Shown piece after piece: positions 41,410-50,780 of a stretch of DNA of 64,000 nt. The notes below the pieces were generated by a model that was not told the DNA's origin, made no database searches, and saw nothing but the letters and a program-made list of their open reading frames with translations. Each line of letters begins with the position of its first letter. Position 1 is the stretch's first letter. This DNA is from Haladaptatus sp. R4 (GTDB lineage: Archaea; Halobacteriota; Halobacteria; Halobacteriales; Haladaptataceae). Location of the stretch: NCBI RefSeq assembly GCF_001625445.1, contig NZ_LWHG01000021.1:186001-250000 (forward strand). The letters are read 5' to 3'. The position numbers and the translations under genes are program-made.

Positions 41410-42591
41410 TCAGACGTTCCCGTTCAGCGCATCGAAGATTCCGTCGATGAACTCCCGGTCCAACCAGAGACCCGCTTCCATTCCCCCGGCGATGACCGCC
41501 GATTCGACCGGCACTTGCCCGCCACCCATCCGTGCGTGCCCACCGGCGTCGGCACCCGGGATGTCCGTGACGGCCGCCTGCAGTGCCTTCCCCATGTGAA
41601 CCCGGTCGTCGCGCGACCGTCCCGAGATGTAGAGCGTGTCCTCGCGCTTGCCGTAGACGACGACGGCCGTCACCCCTTCGAGTTGCATGAGTTCGTCCGC
41701 TGCCTGCGGAATCGCGTCGGCGTTCGAGAGCGAGCCAACGTTACAGACCGCAAAGGAACCGCGAACTTCCCGTTCCGTGATCGCCCGCGACTTGATTTCC
41801 AGCACTTCGGCGCTCACCTGCGGGTTCGCGATTCGGTCGAGGCGGTGCTCGTCCACGCCGCGATAGAGGTACGCACTCGCCGAGAACTCCGCCGCCGAAC
41901 AGCCGTTCGTCAGGTGTTTCGTGTCGGACTGAATCCCGTACAGCAAGCCGGTGGCGATGTGGGACGGGAGAACGAACTCGTCCTCGGGCGGAATCTCGTC
42001 CGGACCGACGGGCGTCGCTCCGAGGTCGTCGAAGTACTCCGCGACGATGGTCGAACACGCGCCGTACTTCGTTCGCTTGTCCGTGAACACCTCGCCGGTA
42101 CCGTTTCCGGGATGGTGGTCGATGACGGCGTACGGTTCGATCCGTTCCGCGCCGTTGAATCCGCGCGGAGTGTTGTGATCGACGAGAACGATGGTAGAAG
42201 CAGCGAGGTCGGTTACGTGTTCGACGCGGTCGAGTTCGAGGTCGAGAATGGTTCGGAACGCGCGGTTTTCCTGGTGTCGTATCTGCCCTGTATACTGCAG
42301 TGTTACGTCCGTTCCGACCGTTTCCGCGAGATACGCGATTGCGATACCACACGCCATCGCATCAGGGTCGGGATTGGGGTGCAACAGGACGACGAGTTCG
42401 TCCCGTTTCGCTAACGCCCGTTTGAGCCGAGCTCCCTTCGGTCGCCGAATCCAGCGGACGACCAGCCACGCCGACACCGCCAACACGACCGCGCCGAGGA
42501 CGGCCCCGACGACCAACATCGGATTGTCGGAACTGTAGAGTTGCACACTGCGGAACAGCCCCTGAACCGACTGGTCGGCCCGTAGCTCCAT
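41410..42591 (-). CDS. Membrane-anchored DHH/DHHA1 phosphoesterase
   Basis: 393 residues. One N-terminal membrane helix (MLVVGAVLGAVVLAVSAWLVVRW, about 25-47), then the DHH domain: LLHPNPDPDAMACG (motif I), LVDHNTPRG (motif II), the name-giving AVIDHHPGNG (motif III, near 167) and the DHHA1 domain with GGHARMGGGQ near 358. Enzymes of this type cleave cyclic di-AMP, nano-RNA or polyphosphate. The membrane anchor suggests GdpP-like second-messenger turnover, but no GGDEF-like or PAS domain is present. The ATG at 42591 is chosen because longer in-frame starts add Arg-rich residues without the membrane helix context. Confidence 0.87.
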   Translation of the reverse strand: MELRADQSVQGLFRSVQLYSSDNPMLVVGAVLGAVVLAVSAWLVVRWIRRPKGARLKRALAKRDELVVLLHPNPDPDAMACGIAIAYLAETVGTDVTLQYTGQIRHQENRAFRTILDLELDRVEHVTDLAASTIVLVDHNTPRGFNGAERIEPYAVIDHHPGNGTGEVFTDKRTKYGACSTIVAEYFDDLGATPVGPDEIPPEDEFVLPSHIATGLLYGIQSDTKHLTNGCSAAEFSASAYLYRGVDEHRLDRIANPQVSAEVLEIKSRAITEREVRGSFAVCNVGSLSNADAIPQAADELMQLEGVTAVVVYGKREDTLYISGRSRDDRVHMGKALQAAVTDIPGADAGGHARMGGGQVPVESAVIAGGMEAGLWLDREFIDGIFDALNGNV

Positions 42592-42658
42592 ACCCTCGAA
42601 ATCGACTGGGGAAACCAAGAACTTTTCCCAACGGTTACAGGTGTCAGACGATTCGGAA

Positions 42659-43498
42659 CTATCGATACGAGTCAATCGCCGCCCGATACCCCTCTCGGTA
42701 CGTCGGATAGCGGTATTCGTAGCCCATTCCGCGGAGTTTTTCGTTCGAACAGCGCTTGCTCGCTCGCGCCCGCTCGCTCGTTGGCTCGTCCCGCGGCGGG
42801 TGGGGAACGCCACACTCGTCCGCGAGCCAATCCGCCAGCACCGGTTTCCGGACTGGTTCGTCGTCCGTCGCGAGAACGACATCGTTCCGACCGTTCCCGG
42901 TTTCGAGGAGGTATCGAATCACGCCCGCCGCATCGTCGCGGTGGATCACGTTCAGATACCGGTCGGAGACCGGCCCCTCCAGATACCGCTCCAATCGATA
43001 GCGATCCGGGCCGTACAGCCCTGAGAACCGAGTTATCGTCCAGTCCCACCCGCGGTCCTCCTGCACGATTTCCTCGGCCTCAGCCAGAATCCCCTCCCGC
43101 TCGGTTCGCGGGTCCAACGGCGTCGATTCGTCCACCCACTCCCCATCCCTGTCGCCGTACACTCCCGTACTCGACGTGTAGACGATTCGTTCGGGCGGCG
43201 AACCCCGACCCGCGAAGTGGTCGAGGGTCGTCCGCAATCCATCGACGTACGCCGTCCGCGCCGCCTCCGAGTCGCGGCCGTCCGCGCTCACCGCGTAGAC
43301 GAGCACGTCCACTTCGGGAATCGACGCGAGGGAATCCGCGTCCGTCACGTCCGCCTGTACGGCATCGGCACCGACCTCCTCGACCGCCCGGAGACCGTCC
43401 TGAGACCGCCGAACACCGACCACGTCGTGTCCATCCGCGAGCAGTCCACGCGCGAGTGCAAGACCGACGTAGCCGCAACCGAGTACTCCGACGTTCAT
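42659..43498 (-). CDS. NAD-dependent epimerase/dehydratase-like atypical SDR
   Basis: 279 residues. Starts MNVGVLGCGYVGLALARGLL (a GxGxxG cofactor site at residues 7-12), with the VYTSSTGVYGDRDGEW active-site region (near 107) where Tyr of a YxxxK-type motif is displaced, typical of atypical extended SDRs. It probably acts on a nucleotide sugar or serves as a reductase; the substrate is unknown. The C-terminus carries a Lys/Arg-rich helix (SERARASKRCSNEKLRGMGYEY). It is followed by the DUF5791 gene in the same orientation but not coupled to it. Confidence 0.83.
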   Translation of the reverse strand: MNVGVLGCGYVGLALARGLLADGHDVVGVRRSQDGLRAVEEVGADAVQADVTDADSLASIPEVDVLVYAVSADGRDSEAARTAYVDGLRTTLDHFAGRGSPPERIVYTSSTGVYGDRDGEWVDESTPLDPRTEREGILAEAEEIVQEDRGWDWTITRFSGLYGPDRYRLERYLEGPVSDRYLNVIHRDDAAGVIRYLLETGNGRNDVVLATDDEPVRKPVLADWLADECGVPHPPRDEPTSERARASKRCSNEKLRGMGYEYRYPTYREGYRAAIDSYR

Positions 43499-43540
43499 AT
43501 CCCTCCTTCGAACGGGACGCGGATAACTTCCCTGAAACTG

Positions 43541-43972
43541 CTATCGGTCGTTTCGCTTGGCGATAGCGTGGTGGATGCGCGCGTACTCGTCCAGCGTCAT
43601 CGGTCCTCGCCCCTCGATTTTCTTTTGGATAGCGCGCGCTTCGAGGTCGCCGTCGATCTCCCTCGCGAGCGTGTCGATGTCCACTACGCCCGTCGTCATA
43701 CCCATCAACAGGTGGTCGCGGACTTCGAGGAGGATCGAGTCCGCATCCGGCATTCCGTCCGCAGTCGCGAGAATCGCGGCGGCATCTTCGAGCGTCATGT
43801 CGACCGCCTCGCCGTCGGCAACCGATTCGACCATTTCGGGGTCGAGGTCCGTCTGGTCTACCACTTCGTCGGGGCCGACCGACGCGACCGTCTCCGCGAG
43901 GTTTTCCAAGTACGCCTCGTGTACCTTCGTCGGCGTCGTCTCGCCGGGGTCATCTATCTCGTCGTAGAGCAT
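43541..43972 (-). CDS. DUF5791-like protein
   Basis: 143 residues, all soluble and acidic. It reads MLYDEIDDPGETTPTKVHEAYL, then helix pairs VGPDEVVDQTDLDPEMVESVADGE and MTLEDAAAILATADG that resemble a small helical or HTH-like domain, and a C-terminal LDEYARIHHAIAKRNDR tail. I recognise it as the haloarchaeal DUF5791 family from memory; no function is known. Its start region overlaps the 3' end of the DUF7286-like gene by 23 bases, so it may be the last gene of that operon. Confidence 0.7.
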   Translation of the reverse strand: MLYDEIDDPGETTPTKVHEAYLENLAETVASVGPDEVVDQTDLDPEMVESVADGEAVDMTLEDAAAILATADGMPDADSILLEVRDHLLMGMTTGVVDIDTLAREIDGDLEARAIQKKIEGRGPMTLDEYARIHHAIAKRNDR

Positions 43973-46900
43973 GGTCGTCACGAAGGACGCGGGCGTCAAA
44001 TGGGTTGTCACTCCGATTTTTCCACCCGGACGAGCGTTCGTCGGCGTTCCCGTCCACGTCACCCACGCCAGTCTTTCCCGGCGGGACCGCGACGACGACG
44101 GTCGTTCCCGTATCGAACGAAACCGGCGTCGTCCGTCCAACGGTCTCCTTGGCACCATCGCCGTCGGCGTCCAACCGAACGACCCCGGCCTGTCGGGAGT
44201 ACGCGACCGACGCACCCGGCGAGGTCGGCGCTCCCTCGCGTGCACGGACCGTAAACCGAGCGTACATCCCCGAGACGTCCACCTGCCAGACGTTGACCGT
44301 GGCGTACCAATAGCCGGGAACCGGCGTGACCGGCAGTCCTGCGGGCATGTTCGCCATCGTTTCGCTGATCGATTCGTTCAACCGCCGCCGAACGCGCTTC
44401 TCGATGTACCCCTGGGCCGCCCCTTTCAGTTTCTCGGTTAACACCGTTCGAGCGGCCTTCACGACCGGTTTGACGCTCGATTCTTTCACTCCGTCGGCGT
44501 TCTTCCGTGCGGATTCGAGGCCGAACCGAATTCGGAGCGTCACCGCATCGCGTTGCATCCGCGTCCATCGTTCCCGTCGTCCCCCTTCGATCTCGATCTC
44601 TCGCGCGATACTCGTGGCGGCGGAACCGTTCGTCACGGCGATTGCCCGGTTGGCCGTCGTTCGCCAGCGTGCCATGCCTCGATGCACTGCCGCACGGGAT
44701 TCCGAACCGGACAGATCGACCGCATCGCTCGTGGCGAGTTCCGTTTCCAGTTCGCGCTCGATGTCGTCGAGCGACGCGTCGAGGTTGCGCTGTAGTTCGT
44801 CCCGCTGGCGGCGGAGCGACGCGTTCGCCCCACCGGCGAGCGTTTCGTTCGCGGCCCGCAGGGCGAAGCCAGCCTTTCGAACGCTCACCCGTTTCGGCTC
44901 CCGTCCGTCCGGCAGCAACGACGTGATCGTGTCCGAGATGTCGCCCGACGGGACGGTGAACAGATTGACGTTTCGCGCCGCGAGCGGGTAGGCCGTCGTT
45001 CCCTGCGGCACGGCGGAGACGTGGCGATGCTCGACGGCGGAGAGCGTGAGATACGGCGGTGCACCGTCGACGCTAAGGTTCACTGGCTCGCCGGGACCGG
45101 CCGTCTGCAGGGGATGCCGTGACGGCGACGTGACGTTCGTCCGCGCGGCGAGAATCCGTTGAATCCGGTCGAGCGGGATTCCGGTGGCACCCTTCACAGC
45201 CTCCTCGAAACCCTTCTGCTCCCGTCGAGTACGATTGGCCCTGCTATCGAGCCGATCGATGACCGAATCGAGGTACGTGGCACGGGCCGCGTATCGAGCC
45301 CGATCCGCTGCGCTGTCGTAGCTCGACGGCGCGTCGATGAGTTCGCTTCGGCGCGCACGAAGGACGCGTGCGAGTTTCGCCGCCGGGTTCGTCTTTCCCG
45401 CCGCGAGATTTCCGCGTGAGACCGTCACCGAGAGGTTTCGAATCCGGTTCCGGAGCCCCCGTACGTCGCTGTACGCCCACGACCGAACTTGGCTCGGATA
45501 CCGCCCCTGTATCGTCACCGGTTGCGTATTCAGCGTGCCGGACACCGCACGTCGTGCGAGTTCGTCCGCTCCACCGCGGTCGGTGACGAGTCGTTCGATC
45601 GCCTTCCCGGGAACGTCGGCGAGGTTCGGTCCTGAAAACGGCCCGCCCGGTTCGTACGCCGTCGGAAGCGGGCGGATTGGTGCGCGTTCGGTCGTCCGAT
45701 GATCACCTGCGACCCCGAGAGAGACGACGAACTCGTCCGTCCAGTGTTGGGTCGTTATCGTGGTGTGGCTCGTTCGCGCCGCTCGACCCGCACGGTCCGC
45801 ACGATTCCTCCGGCGATGTCGTTGCGAACCGCTGGACCCGTTTTCGCGTTTCCAGCGCCGAATCACCGTGTGCTCCTGCACGACGCGGCGAGCACCCGTC
45901 CAGAGGAGGTGCCATCCGCTCGGCGTTCCGAGCGAGTTCGATGATTTCCCTCTCTCTTCGACGACAGTGTGCGTTTTCGTCCGTTGGCCGACGAGCGTCC
46001 AGTTCTCTCCCGGCGAGTGCTGCCGCGGTTCGTGTTCGTCGTGGACGTGTCGAACCGTCGCGGCCGAGCGGGCGGAAACGCGGTACGCCGACCCGACCGA
46101 CGACGCCAGTTCGCTCGATGTGCCGCCGTCGATGAGAGCCAGCAACGCTCGGTCCGCCGAGCGATTCACGCCGATTTTCGTCCTCGTCTCGGGCGAGTAC
46201 GTCGAGTTACTCGGCGAGGGAATCGTCCGAAAGTCGCCGTCACCGCCGGTTGCCGAGTCGGCCGTATCGAGGACGAGATTCGTCCACAGTTCACCGTGTT
46301 GGGTCGTCGGCGCGAGGAGGTCGGTCAGACCGACTCGTGCGGTAGCGCGCCGAAGGCTTTGCCGTCCGCGCGGGTCGCTGACCCCGAACGATTTCCGCTG
46401 TTCTTCGAGAACCGCGCCGTTCGTCATCAGTTCGATGTGGCGGTTGCCGAGCACGTTTGCGATCGGCGCACCGCCGTACTGGGCGTACCCGCGCGCCCAC
46501 GTCACGGCGTACAGTCGCGCGGTCAATCGGCGGCCGAGTCCAGGGTCGAGCGGCCCGTTGTTCAGCCGTCGCTCGAATCGCTGTACTCGTTCGTGGAGCG
46601 CGAGGACGGGTGTCTCCACGACGAGCGTCATTTCCTTTTCCGCGCTTGCGACGGTCGTACTGCCACGAGTCGCACGGAGCGACACGTTCTCGATTCGGAC
46701 GCGGAGGCCCGCCTCGGTCGGCTTTCCGACCGGTTCGATGCGGACCCGTCGCTTCGCCCGCCGGAGCGCAACTGCGTTCGGTGTGGCCCGAAGCGACGCG
46801 GTCGCACGAACGTCACCCACGTGCGCCGAAACGGAGCGTAACCGCTGGCGGGCGGCGAGGTAGATTCGAAGGCGGAGGTAATCGCGGAACGGGGTGGAGT

Positions 46901-47162
46901 CGTTGATGATCCGACCCGTAGTCGTGTTCGACAGTTCGATGAGCGGTTGAGCGGCGGCCGCTCGCCCGGCCTGCTGTACCGCCTCGCGGAGTGCAGTGTG
47001 GCTACCGGCGGTCACGCTTCGCATGCTTCGATCGACGTTTTCGTTCACCTGCGGTGACTGTCGGGTGACCAACGCACCCGCGAAGGTGACGCTCCCGACC
47101 AACAGCAGGACGCCGATGAGCGCGAACGGAACCCTGCCTCGGGTGTCGTCGGCAAACCTCAT
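43950..47162 (-). CDS. Large membrane-anchored extracellular protein of the pilus locus (DUF7286-like)
   Basis: 1070 residues. A short N-terminal charged region with RGRVPF precedes one hydrophobic helix (ALIGVLLLVGSVTFAGALV, about 14-32). The rest is a long, Arg/Thr-rich, mostly hydrophilic domain with many coiled-coil-capable helices (for example around 620-680 and 770-830) and a C-terminal beta-rich section near 930-1050 (GYWYATVNVWQVDVSGMYARFTVRARE). RG plus a hydrophobic helix recalls the start of TadG-like pseudopilins. It is probably exported and assembled by the ATPase/PilC-like pair upstream. The ATG at 47162 overlaps the previous gene's stop (ATGA). An extra start at 47171 is possible. 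The function is unproven. Confidence 0.75.
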   Translation of the reverse strand: MRFADDTRGRVPFALIGVLLLVGSVTFAGALVTRQSPQVNENVDRSMRSVTAGSHTALREAVQQAGRAAAAQPLIELSNTTTGRIINDSTPFRDYLRLRIYLAARQRLRSVSAHVGDVRATASLRATPNAVALRRAKRRVRIEPVGKPTEAGLRVRIENVSLRATRGSTTVASAEKEMTLVVETPVLALHERVQRFERRLNNGPLDPGLGRRLTARLYAVTWARGYAQYGGAPIANVLGNRHIELMTNGAVLEEQRKSFGVSDPRGRQSLRRATARVGLTDLLAPTTQHGELWTNLVLDTADSATGGDGDFRTIPSPSNSTYSPETRTKIGVNRSADRALLALIDGGTSSELASSVGSAYRVSARSAATVRHVHDEHEPRQHSPGENWTLVGQRTKTHTVVEERGKSSNSLGTPSGWHLLWTGARRVVQEHTVIRRWKRENGSSGSQRHRRRNRADRAGRAARTSHTTITTQHWTDEFVVSLGVAGDHRTTERAPIRPLPTAYEPGGPFSGPNLADVPGKAIERLVTDRGGADELARRAVSGTLNTQPVTIQGRYPSQVRSWAYSDVRGLRNRIRNLSVTVSRGNLAAGKTNPAAKLARVLRARRSELIDAPSSYDSAADRARYAARATYLDSVIDRLDSRANRTRREQKGFEEAVKGATGIPLDRIQRILAARTNVTSPSRHPLQTAGPGEPVNLSVDGAPPYLTLSAVEHRHVSAVPQGTTAYPLAARNVNLFTVPSGDISDTITSLLPDGREPKRVSVRKAGFALRAANETLAGGANASLRRQRDELQRNLDASLDDIERELETELATSDAVDLSGSESRAAVHRGMARWRTTANRAIAVTNGSAATSIAREIEIEGGRRERWTRMQRDAVTLRIRFGLESARKNADGVKESSVKPVVKAARTVLTEKLKGAAQGYIEKRVRRRLNESISETMANMPAGLPVTPVPGYWYATVNVWQVDVSGMYARFTVRAREGAPTSPGASVAYSRQAGVVRLDADGDGAKETVGRTTPVSFDTGTTVVVAVPPGKTGVGDVDGNADERSSGWKNRSDNPFDARVLRDDHALRRDR

Positions 47163-47992
47163 GCGGACCACGTCCTGACGACGAGTTCGGTTCGTCCGAC
47201 GGCGACCGAACGCGCGGCATCGGTCGGCGTCCCGAACGACCGTCGAATGTCCGATTCGATCGTTCTCGCCATCGCGTCAATGAGCGCCCGCCTCGTTTGC
47301 TGGCTACCGAGTCGGGGAGACGCCGAATCCACCGCGTCGTACGACCGAATCAACCGCCGAAATCGACGCGCGACGACGATTCCGGTTTCACGGTCTCGAA
47401 GGGCCAACCTCGTGGATTCGTTTGGAACCAATCCGGCGACGATTCCGGCGGCGACGACGCGAGCCACGCCGCGATAGCCGTCACGACGGGCGGCGGCGAG
47501 CGCTCGCGTTCGAACCCGTGGCATGCCGCTCGGAATCGAGCGAACGGCCGCGTGGACGTCCGCGTCGTGGGGTGGTGACTCGCCGAGCGCGAACCGACCG
47601 CCGAGTTCGGAATCACGATACGGTTCCCATCGAACGAGGAGTTGTACGTCGGCCGGATATCCGAGTCGCTCCCATACGCGACGGCCGACTGCGCGTTCGA
47701 ACGAATCGCTCGTCGGTGACGACTCGGTTCCGCGAATCATCGTGTTGGCGAGTGCGGCCTTCCCGAGGTGTTCGGCGAGCGTTCCGTGCGTCGTCGGGTG
47801 GACCGTTCCGGAATCGGACGAAATCGTGTAGTTCACGTTCGCCGTACTCGTTTCGAGGACGTTCGCCGTCGATTCGGCGGTTCGCGTTCGAATCGGCGAG
47901 TCGAGTGGCTTCGCGCCGACGAGGACGAAGGCGCTGGCACTGACCAACAGCAGACACAGCGTCACGTCGACGACGGTGCTGATGGCCCTCAT
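47159..47992 (-). CDS. Pseudopilin-like anchored protein (DUF7284-like)
   Basis: 277 residues. Begins MRAISTVVDVTLCLLLVSASAFVLVG, a positively charged start followed by one hydrophobic helix, as in archaeal pilin-like and TadE-like proteins. The remainder is soluble, with VNYTISSDSGTVHPTT and a helical second half. No enzyme motif is seen. The ATG at 47992 overlaps the upstream stop by the ATGA arrangement; a start two codons earlier (47998) is possible. Fourth gene counted from the 48850 promoter if read DUF7283, 7285, 7284, 7286. Function is inferred from context only. Confidence 0.78.
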   Translation of the reverse strand: MRAISTVVDVTLCLLLVSASAFVLVGAKPLDSPIRTRTAESTANVLETSTANVNYTISSDSGTVHPTTHGTLAEHLGKAALANTMIRGTESSPTSDSFERAVGRRVWERLGYPADVQLLVRWEPYRDSELGGRFALGESPPHDADVHAAVRSIPSGMPRVRTRALAAARRDGYRGVARVVAAGIVAGLVPNESTRLALRDRETGIVVARRFRRLIRSYDAVDSASPRLGSQQTRRALIDAMARTIESDIRRSFGTPTDAARSVAVGRTELVVRTWSA

Positions 47993-48387
47993 GGCCACAC
48001 CACCACGCGCAACGTGCCCGGGTGGATGTCCCCGGGATCGATCTGCACGCTCACGGTCGCCGTCGCCGCGTCGGTAGCGTCAGAGTTCTTCGGAGGTGTC
48101 GACCCTTCGTGCCACTCGCGTGATCCTGCCGAGAGGGAGACGTTGAGGTGATAGCCGTCGGGATTCGCGGTGGAAGCGCCCGCGAGACGAGCAGGGTGGA
48201 CGATTCCGTTCGAAATTATTCGATCCTGGACCGCCGAGAGCGTCGTCGGCGCGAGTGTTCGCTCTGAACGTGGCATCGCGCTTCCGAGGACGCCGGTGTA
48301 GGTGAGCAGTCCGAGACAGACGGCGAAGACGGCGACGAGGGCAGCGATCGGTTCGGTCTGCGCCCTAGCCCGAGACCAGCGTCGCAT
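47989..48387 (-). CDS. TadE-like small pseudopilin candidate (DUF7285-like)
   Basis: 132 residues. The start RRWSRARAQTEPIAALVAVF is the most pilin-like in the locus: charged residues, AQTE with a Glu placed as in TadE/prepilin mature starts, then a hydrophobic helix of about 20 residues (PIAALVAVFAVCLGLLTYTG). The remaining hundred residues are polar and would lie outside the membrane. The ATG at 48387 lies within the end of the upstream gene (overlap of 23 bases), so translation is coupled. No signal peptidase site can be fixed by eye. Confidence 0.78.
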   Translation of the reverse strand: MRRWSRARAQTEPIAALVAVFAVCLGLLTYTGVLGSAMPRSERTLAPTTLSAVQDRIISNGIVHPARLAGASTANPDGYHLNVSLSAGSREWHEGSTPPKNSDATDAATATVSVQIDPGDIHPGTLRVVVWP

Positions 48388-48850
48388 CGACTCCTCCCCA
48401 CGAAACACAGCGCACGCGAAGCCTGCTCTCCGCCCGTTCCCACGACGGTCGTCGATTCCGTGCGGTCCGAACCGCCCGCCGGAACGCATCCGACGAGTCG
48501 AACACTGCTGATGGCGGCGTACCGGACAGAATGCGGCGCAATTTCCTATCGGAACCGTCGCTAGCCGCGAACACGGGGACGACCGGGCCGTACCGAAACG
48601 TCGCGTGTGCGGTGCCGCCGTCGTCGCGCAAGCCGAGACGGCGGGAACCGAGTCGAATCTGCCGTGCTGTAAGCGGATGTTCCGCAGTCGCGGAGTACGT
48701 ACAGCCAGCGACGGAATCGACCGTGTCGGCGACGCTGGCGGCGTCGGGGGGTGGCGACGTGGGCAGGTCGATGGCGACGCCGAAGACGGCGAGACTCACC
48801 GTTGCGACACCGAGCCAAACGTACCACGCGTCGAGAGGTGCGTCGAACAT
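48365..48850 (-). CDS. Anchored small protein of the pilus locus (DUF7283-like)
   Basis: 161 residues. One N-terminal hydrophobic helix (YVWLGVATVSLAVFGVAI, about 10-27) and a soluble extracellular domain of about 130 residues. Two cysteines (GCTYSA and VRCVSWGG) are far apart and could pair. The ATG at 48850 is leaderless behind the TATA box at 48875-48882. First gene of the downstream transcript that continues into the DUF7285-, 7284- and 7286-like genes with overlaps at each junction. Confidence 0.78.
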   Translation of the reverse strand: MFDAPLDAWYVWLGVATVSLAVFGVAIDLPTSPPPDAASVADTVDSVAGCTYSATAEHPLTARQIRLGSRRLGLRDDGGTAHATFRYGPVVPVFAASDGSDRKLRRILSGTPPSAVFDSSDAFRRAVRTARNRRPSWERAESRLRVRCVSWGGVDATLVSG

Positions 48851-48874
48851 GGGCCGGAGTCGTCCCGTTTTCGT

Positions 48875-48882
48875 ACTTAAAT
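48875..48882 (-). promoter_or_regulatory. TATA box of the DUF7283-7286-like transcript
   Basis: ATTTAAGT on the minus strand (plus 48875-48882) is centred 28 bases before the ATG at 48850, so that message should be leaderless. It means the four anchored-protein genes can be transcribed independently of the ATPase/PilC-like genes upstream. The rest of the gap 48851-49061 holds no clear gene. Confidence 0.65.
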
Positions 48883-49061
48883 GCTCGTACGAAACGATTC
48901 GTATTGTACACCGAGAGTTCGACGACGGAATTTCATCGGAGGTGGTCTTCGCTCTCAACTTCGTCGGTGTCATCGTGTTCCTCGTCCGGGACCGTCGTCG
49001 GTTGTGGAAACAAAGACGCGAATCGAACTGAACGCCGTTCGGACGACCTCCGACCGACGGA

Positions 49062-50780
49062 CTACGTCAGCGCTCCGGCGAACACGAACGCGAGGAGATA
49101 GACGACGGTCGCCGACAGCAACGATTGGCCGACCCGATACCCGACCAACGTCCGGTCCAGGCCGTGTTCGAGTCCGATCGCGAGCGTCGTGATGATGGTC
49201 GAAAGGGCGAGGACGTACACGCCGACGGCGAGTCCCAACACGCCGACGGGAAACGCGCCACCGCCGCCAAACGATCCCCCGACGCTCGCCATCCCTCCGG
49301 CGAGTGCGACGGTCGCACCCGAAACCAGTGGCCCGAATATCGCGGCTGTGTGGCGGAGCGTCTCGGTAACCTGCGAAAGTTCGCGCCGTGCCTCTCGTTC
49401 GACGCTCTGGAGGTCGTCGATGTGGTCGGCCATCGCCACCACGGCACCCCCGGCAGGTCTCCCTTCGCTGGCGGCGAGCGCGAGGAGTGCGACTGCGCTC
49501 CTCGCGCGGGGACTGGGAACCGTCGATAGTGAGCCGTACTCGCCGAGAAACGACTCTTTGACGCCCATTCCGAATTGCCGCTGAATCCGCGTTGCCCGGT
49601 CGAAGACGGCACCCGTCTCCCCGGAGAGTTCGTCTCCGGCGGCGACGATGGCCGCCTCGACCGCCTGCCCTTCGTTCACCCGCCGACCGACGAGATAGAG
49701 GGCGTCGGTGAGCCCCGATTCGACCGCCCGAACGTGATCCCTGATGTGGACGGTCGAACGCGTGGATCCGACCGACAGTGCACCGACGAGACAGCCACCG
49801 CAGGCGATCCAGCGCGTCCAACTCGGTAGCAGTAGCGTCGTAACGATCAGCGCGACACCCCCCGCGCCGAGACCGAGCGCGACGATGGGCCATCGCTCGT
49901 CGGGAACGTCGGGATTCGACCGTGACACGTCCGGCGGCGGAAAGGCGACCGGCCGCCGGGTGAGCAGCCAAACGCTTGCGCCCAACAACAATGCGGGGAG
50001 CAGAACGTCGTACCCGACGACCAATACGGCAGGCGACATGGGCACTCCCGCCGTCTTCGCCGCCGGAAGTACCGCGACGAGCGCAAGCGGGAGCAGAACC
50101 CCGAACGCGTACAGTGCGGTCGCCGGTCCCCGAATTTCGGTCACGAACTCGGCCATCCGTTCCCGCGTGCCGTCGAGAATCGCCGTCAGCGCGCGGTCGA
50201 GCGTCCGCGTTCGTTCCTCCGCCGGTGCCTCGCTCGCCGCCGCGATCAGTACCATCGAGCGGTGAAGCGCGGGATTCCACGATTCCCACTCCGCCGCGAA
50301 CGACGTCAGTCCGGACGTCGGCGACCCGGCCGCGCGGCGAACGTGGTCGCCCAGACTCGACGCGAGCGACCCATCACCGGTCCGTGAGGCGAACGCGGCG
50401 GCACCTTCCGCCGTCGGTTCGATTCGCATCCACAGGACGGCCCTGGCCGCGAGGTCGGGCGCGTCGCCGAGCGCCTGCGTCCGTTTCGCGGCGGCGAGGA
50501 GTTCGGGAACCCGTCGAAGCGACGCCGAGACACCGACCGCGAGAGCGACCGATAGGCCACCGACCACGAGGCGGAGCGCCGGTTTCACCAGTGCACCACC
50601 GACGACTCCGACGAGACACCCGAGGATCACCGCGGCGTTCGCGGCGCGGGCGACTTCGCGACTTCCGACGTTTCCGTTCAGAAACCCCATCGCTCGCTCG
50701 ATGTCGGCATCCGAACTGACGTCCCACGGATAAAGCCGAGCGAGGGACGAACACAGCGTTTCGAAGGGTTCGAGGATCAC
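49062..50780 (-). CDS. PilC/TadC-like type II secretion F-domain membrane protein, two modules
   Basis: 572 residues. Two T2SS-F modules: helical cytoplasmic segments around 60-190 and 340-480 precede hydrophobic helix pairs (about 200-300 and 490-570), nine or so helices in total. The second module contains the family-like PSPRARSAVALLALAASEGRPAGG and EREARRELSQVTETLRHTAAIFGPLVSG stretches. It forms the inner-membrane platform that couples ATP hydrolysis to filament or pseudopilin assembly. Start is GTG at 50780, overlapping the true stop of the ATPase gene as GTGA when the frameshift there is corrected. Close partner of the 50777-52728 ATPase. Confidence 0.85.
   Translation of the reverse strand: MILEPFETLCSSLARLYPWDVSSDADIERAMGFLNGNVGSREVARAANAAVILGCLVGVVGGALVKPALRLVVGGLSVALAVGVSASLRRVPELLAAAKRTQALGDAPDLAARAVLWMRIEPTAEGAAAFASRTGDGSLASSLGDHVRRAAGSPTSGLTSFAAEWESWNPALHRSMVLIAAASEAPAEERTRTLDRALTAILDGTRERMAEFVTEIRGPATALYAFGVLLPLALVAVLPAAKTAGVPMSPAVLVVGYDVLLPALLLGASVWLLTRRPVAFPPPDVSRSNPDVPDERWPIVALGLGAGGVALIVTTLLLPSWTRWIACGGCLVGALSVGSTRSTVHIRDHVRAVESGLTDALYLVGRRVNEGQAVEAAIVAAGDELSGETGAVFDRATRIQRQFGMGVKESFLGEYGSLSTVPSPRARSAVALLALAASEGRPAGGAVVAMADHIDDLQSVEREARRELSQVTETLRHTAAIFGPLVSGATVALAGGMASVGGSFGGGGAFPVGVLGLAVGVYVLALSTIITTLAIGLEHGLDRTLVGYRVGQSLLSATVVYLLAFVFAGALT

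Noticed and set aside
42740-42785. CTCGCTCG-type short tandem repeats inside the epimerase gene
   Set aside because: They encode an Arg/Ala/Ser-rich helix in frame; ordinary codon-driven repetition.
48935-49031. A plus-strand hydrophobic peptide of about 28 codons between the two halves of the pilus locus
   Set aside because: No ATG start, no promoter at the right distance, and it is too short to distinguish from chance.
48970-50289. Long minus-strand open frame of more than 400 codons inside the PilC-like gene
   Set aside because: Composition is almost all Arg, Gly, Asp, Thr and Ser, the hallmark of an out-of-frame shadow in GC-rich DNA; the membrane-protein frame has family motifs.
50374-50776. 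A 784-residue form of the secretion ATPase extending through the next gene
   Set aside because: Beyond 50870 the frame gives Arg-rich sequence without family features, while the other frame gives the proper family ending and a stop that overlaps the next gene's start. The long form is a frameshift artefact.
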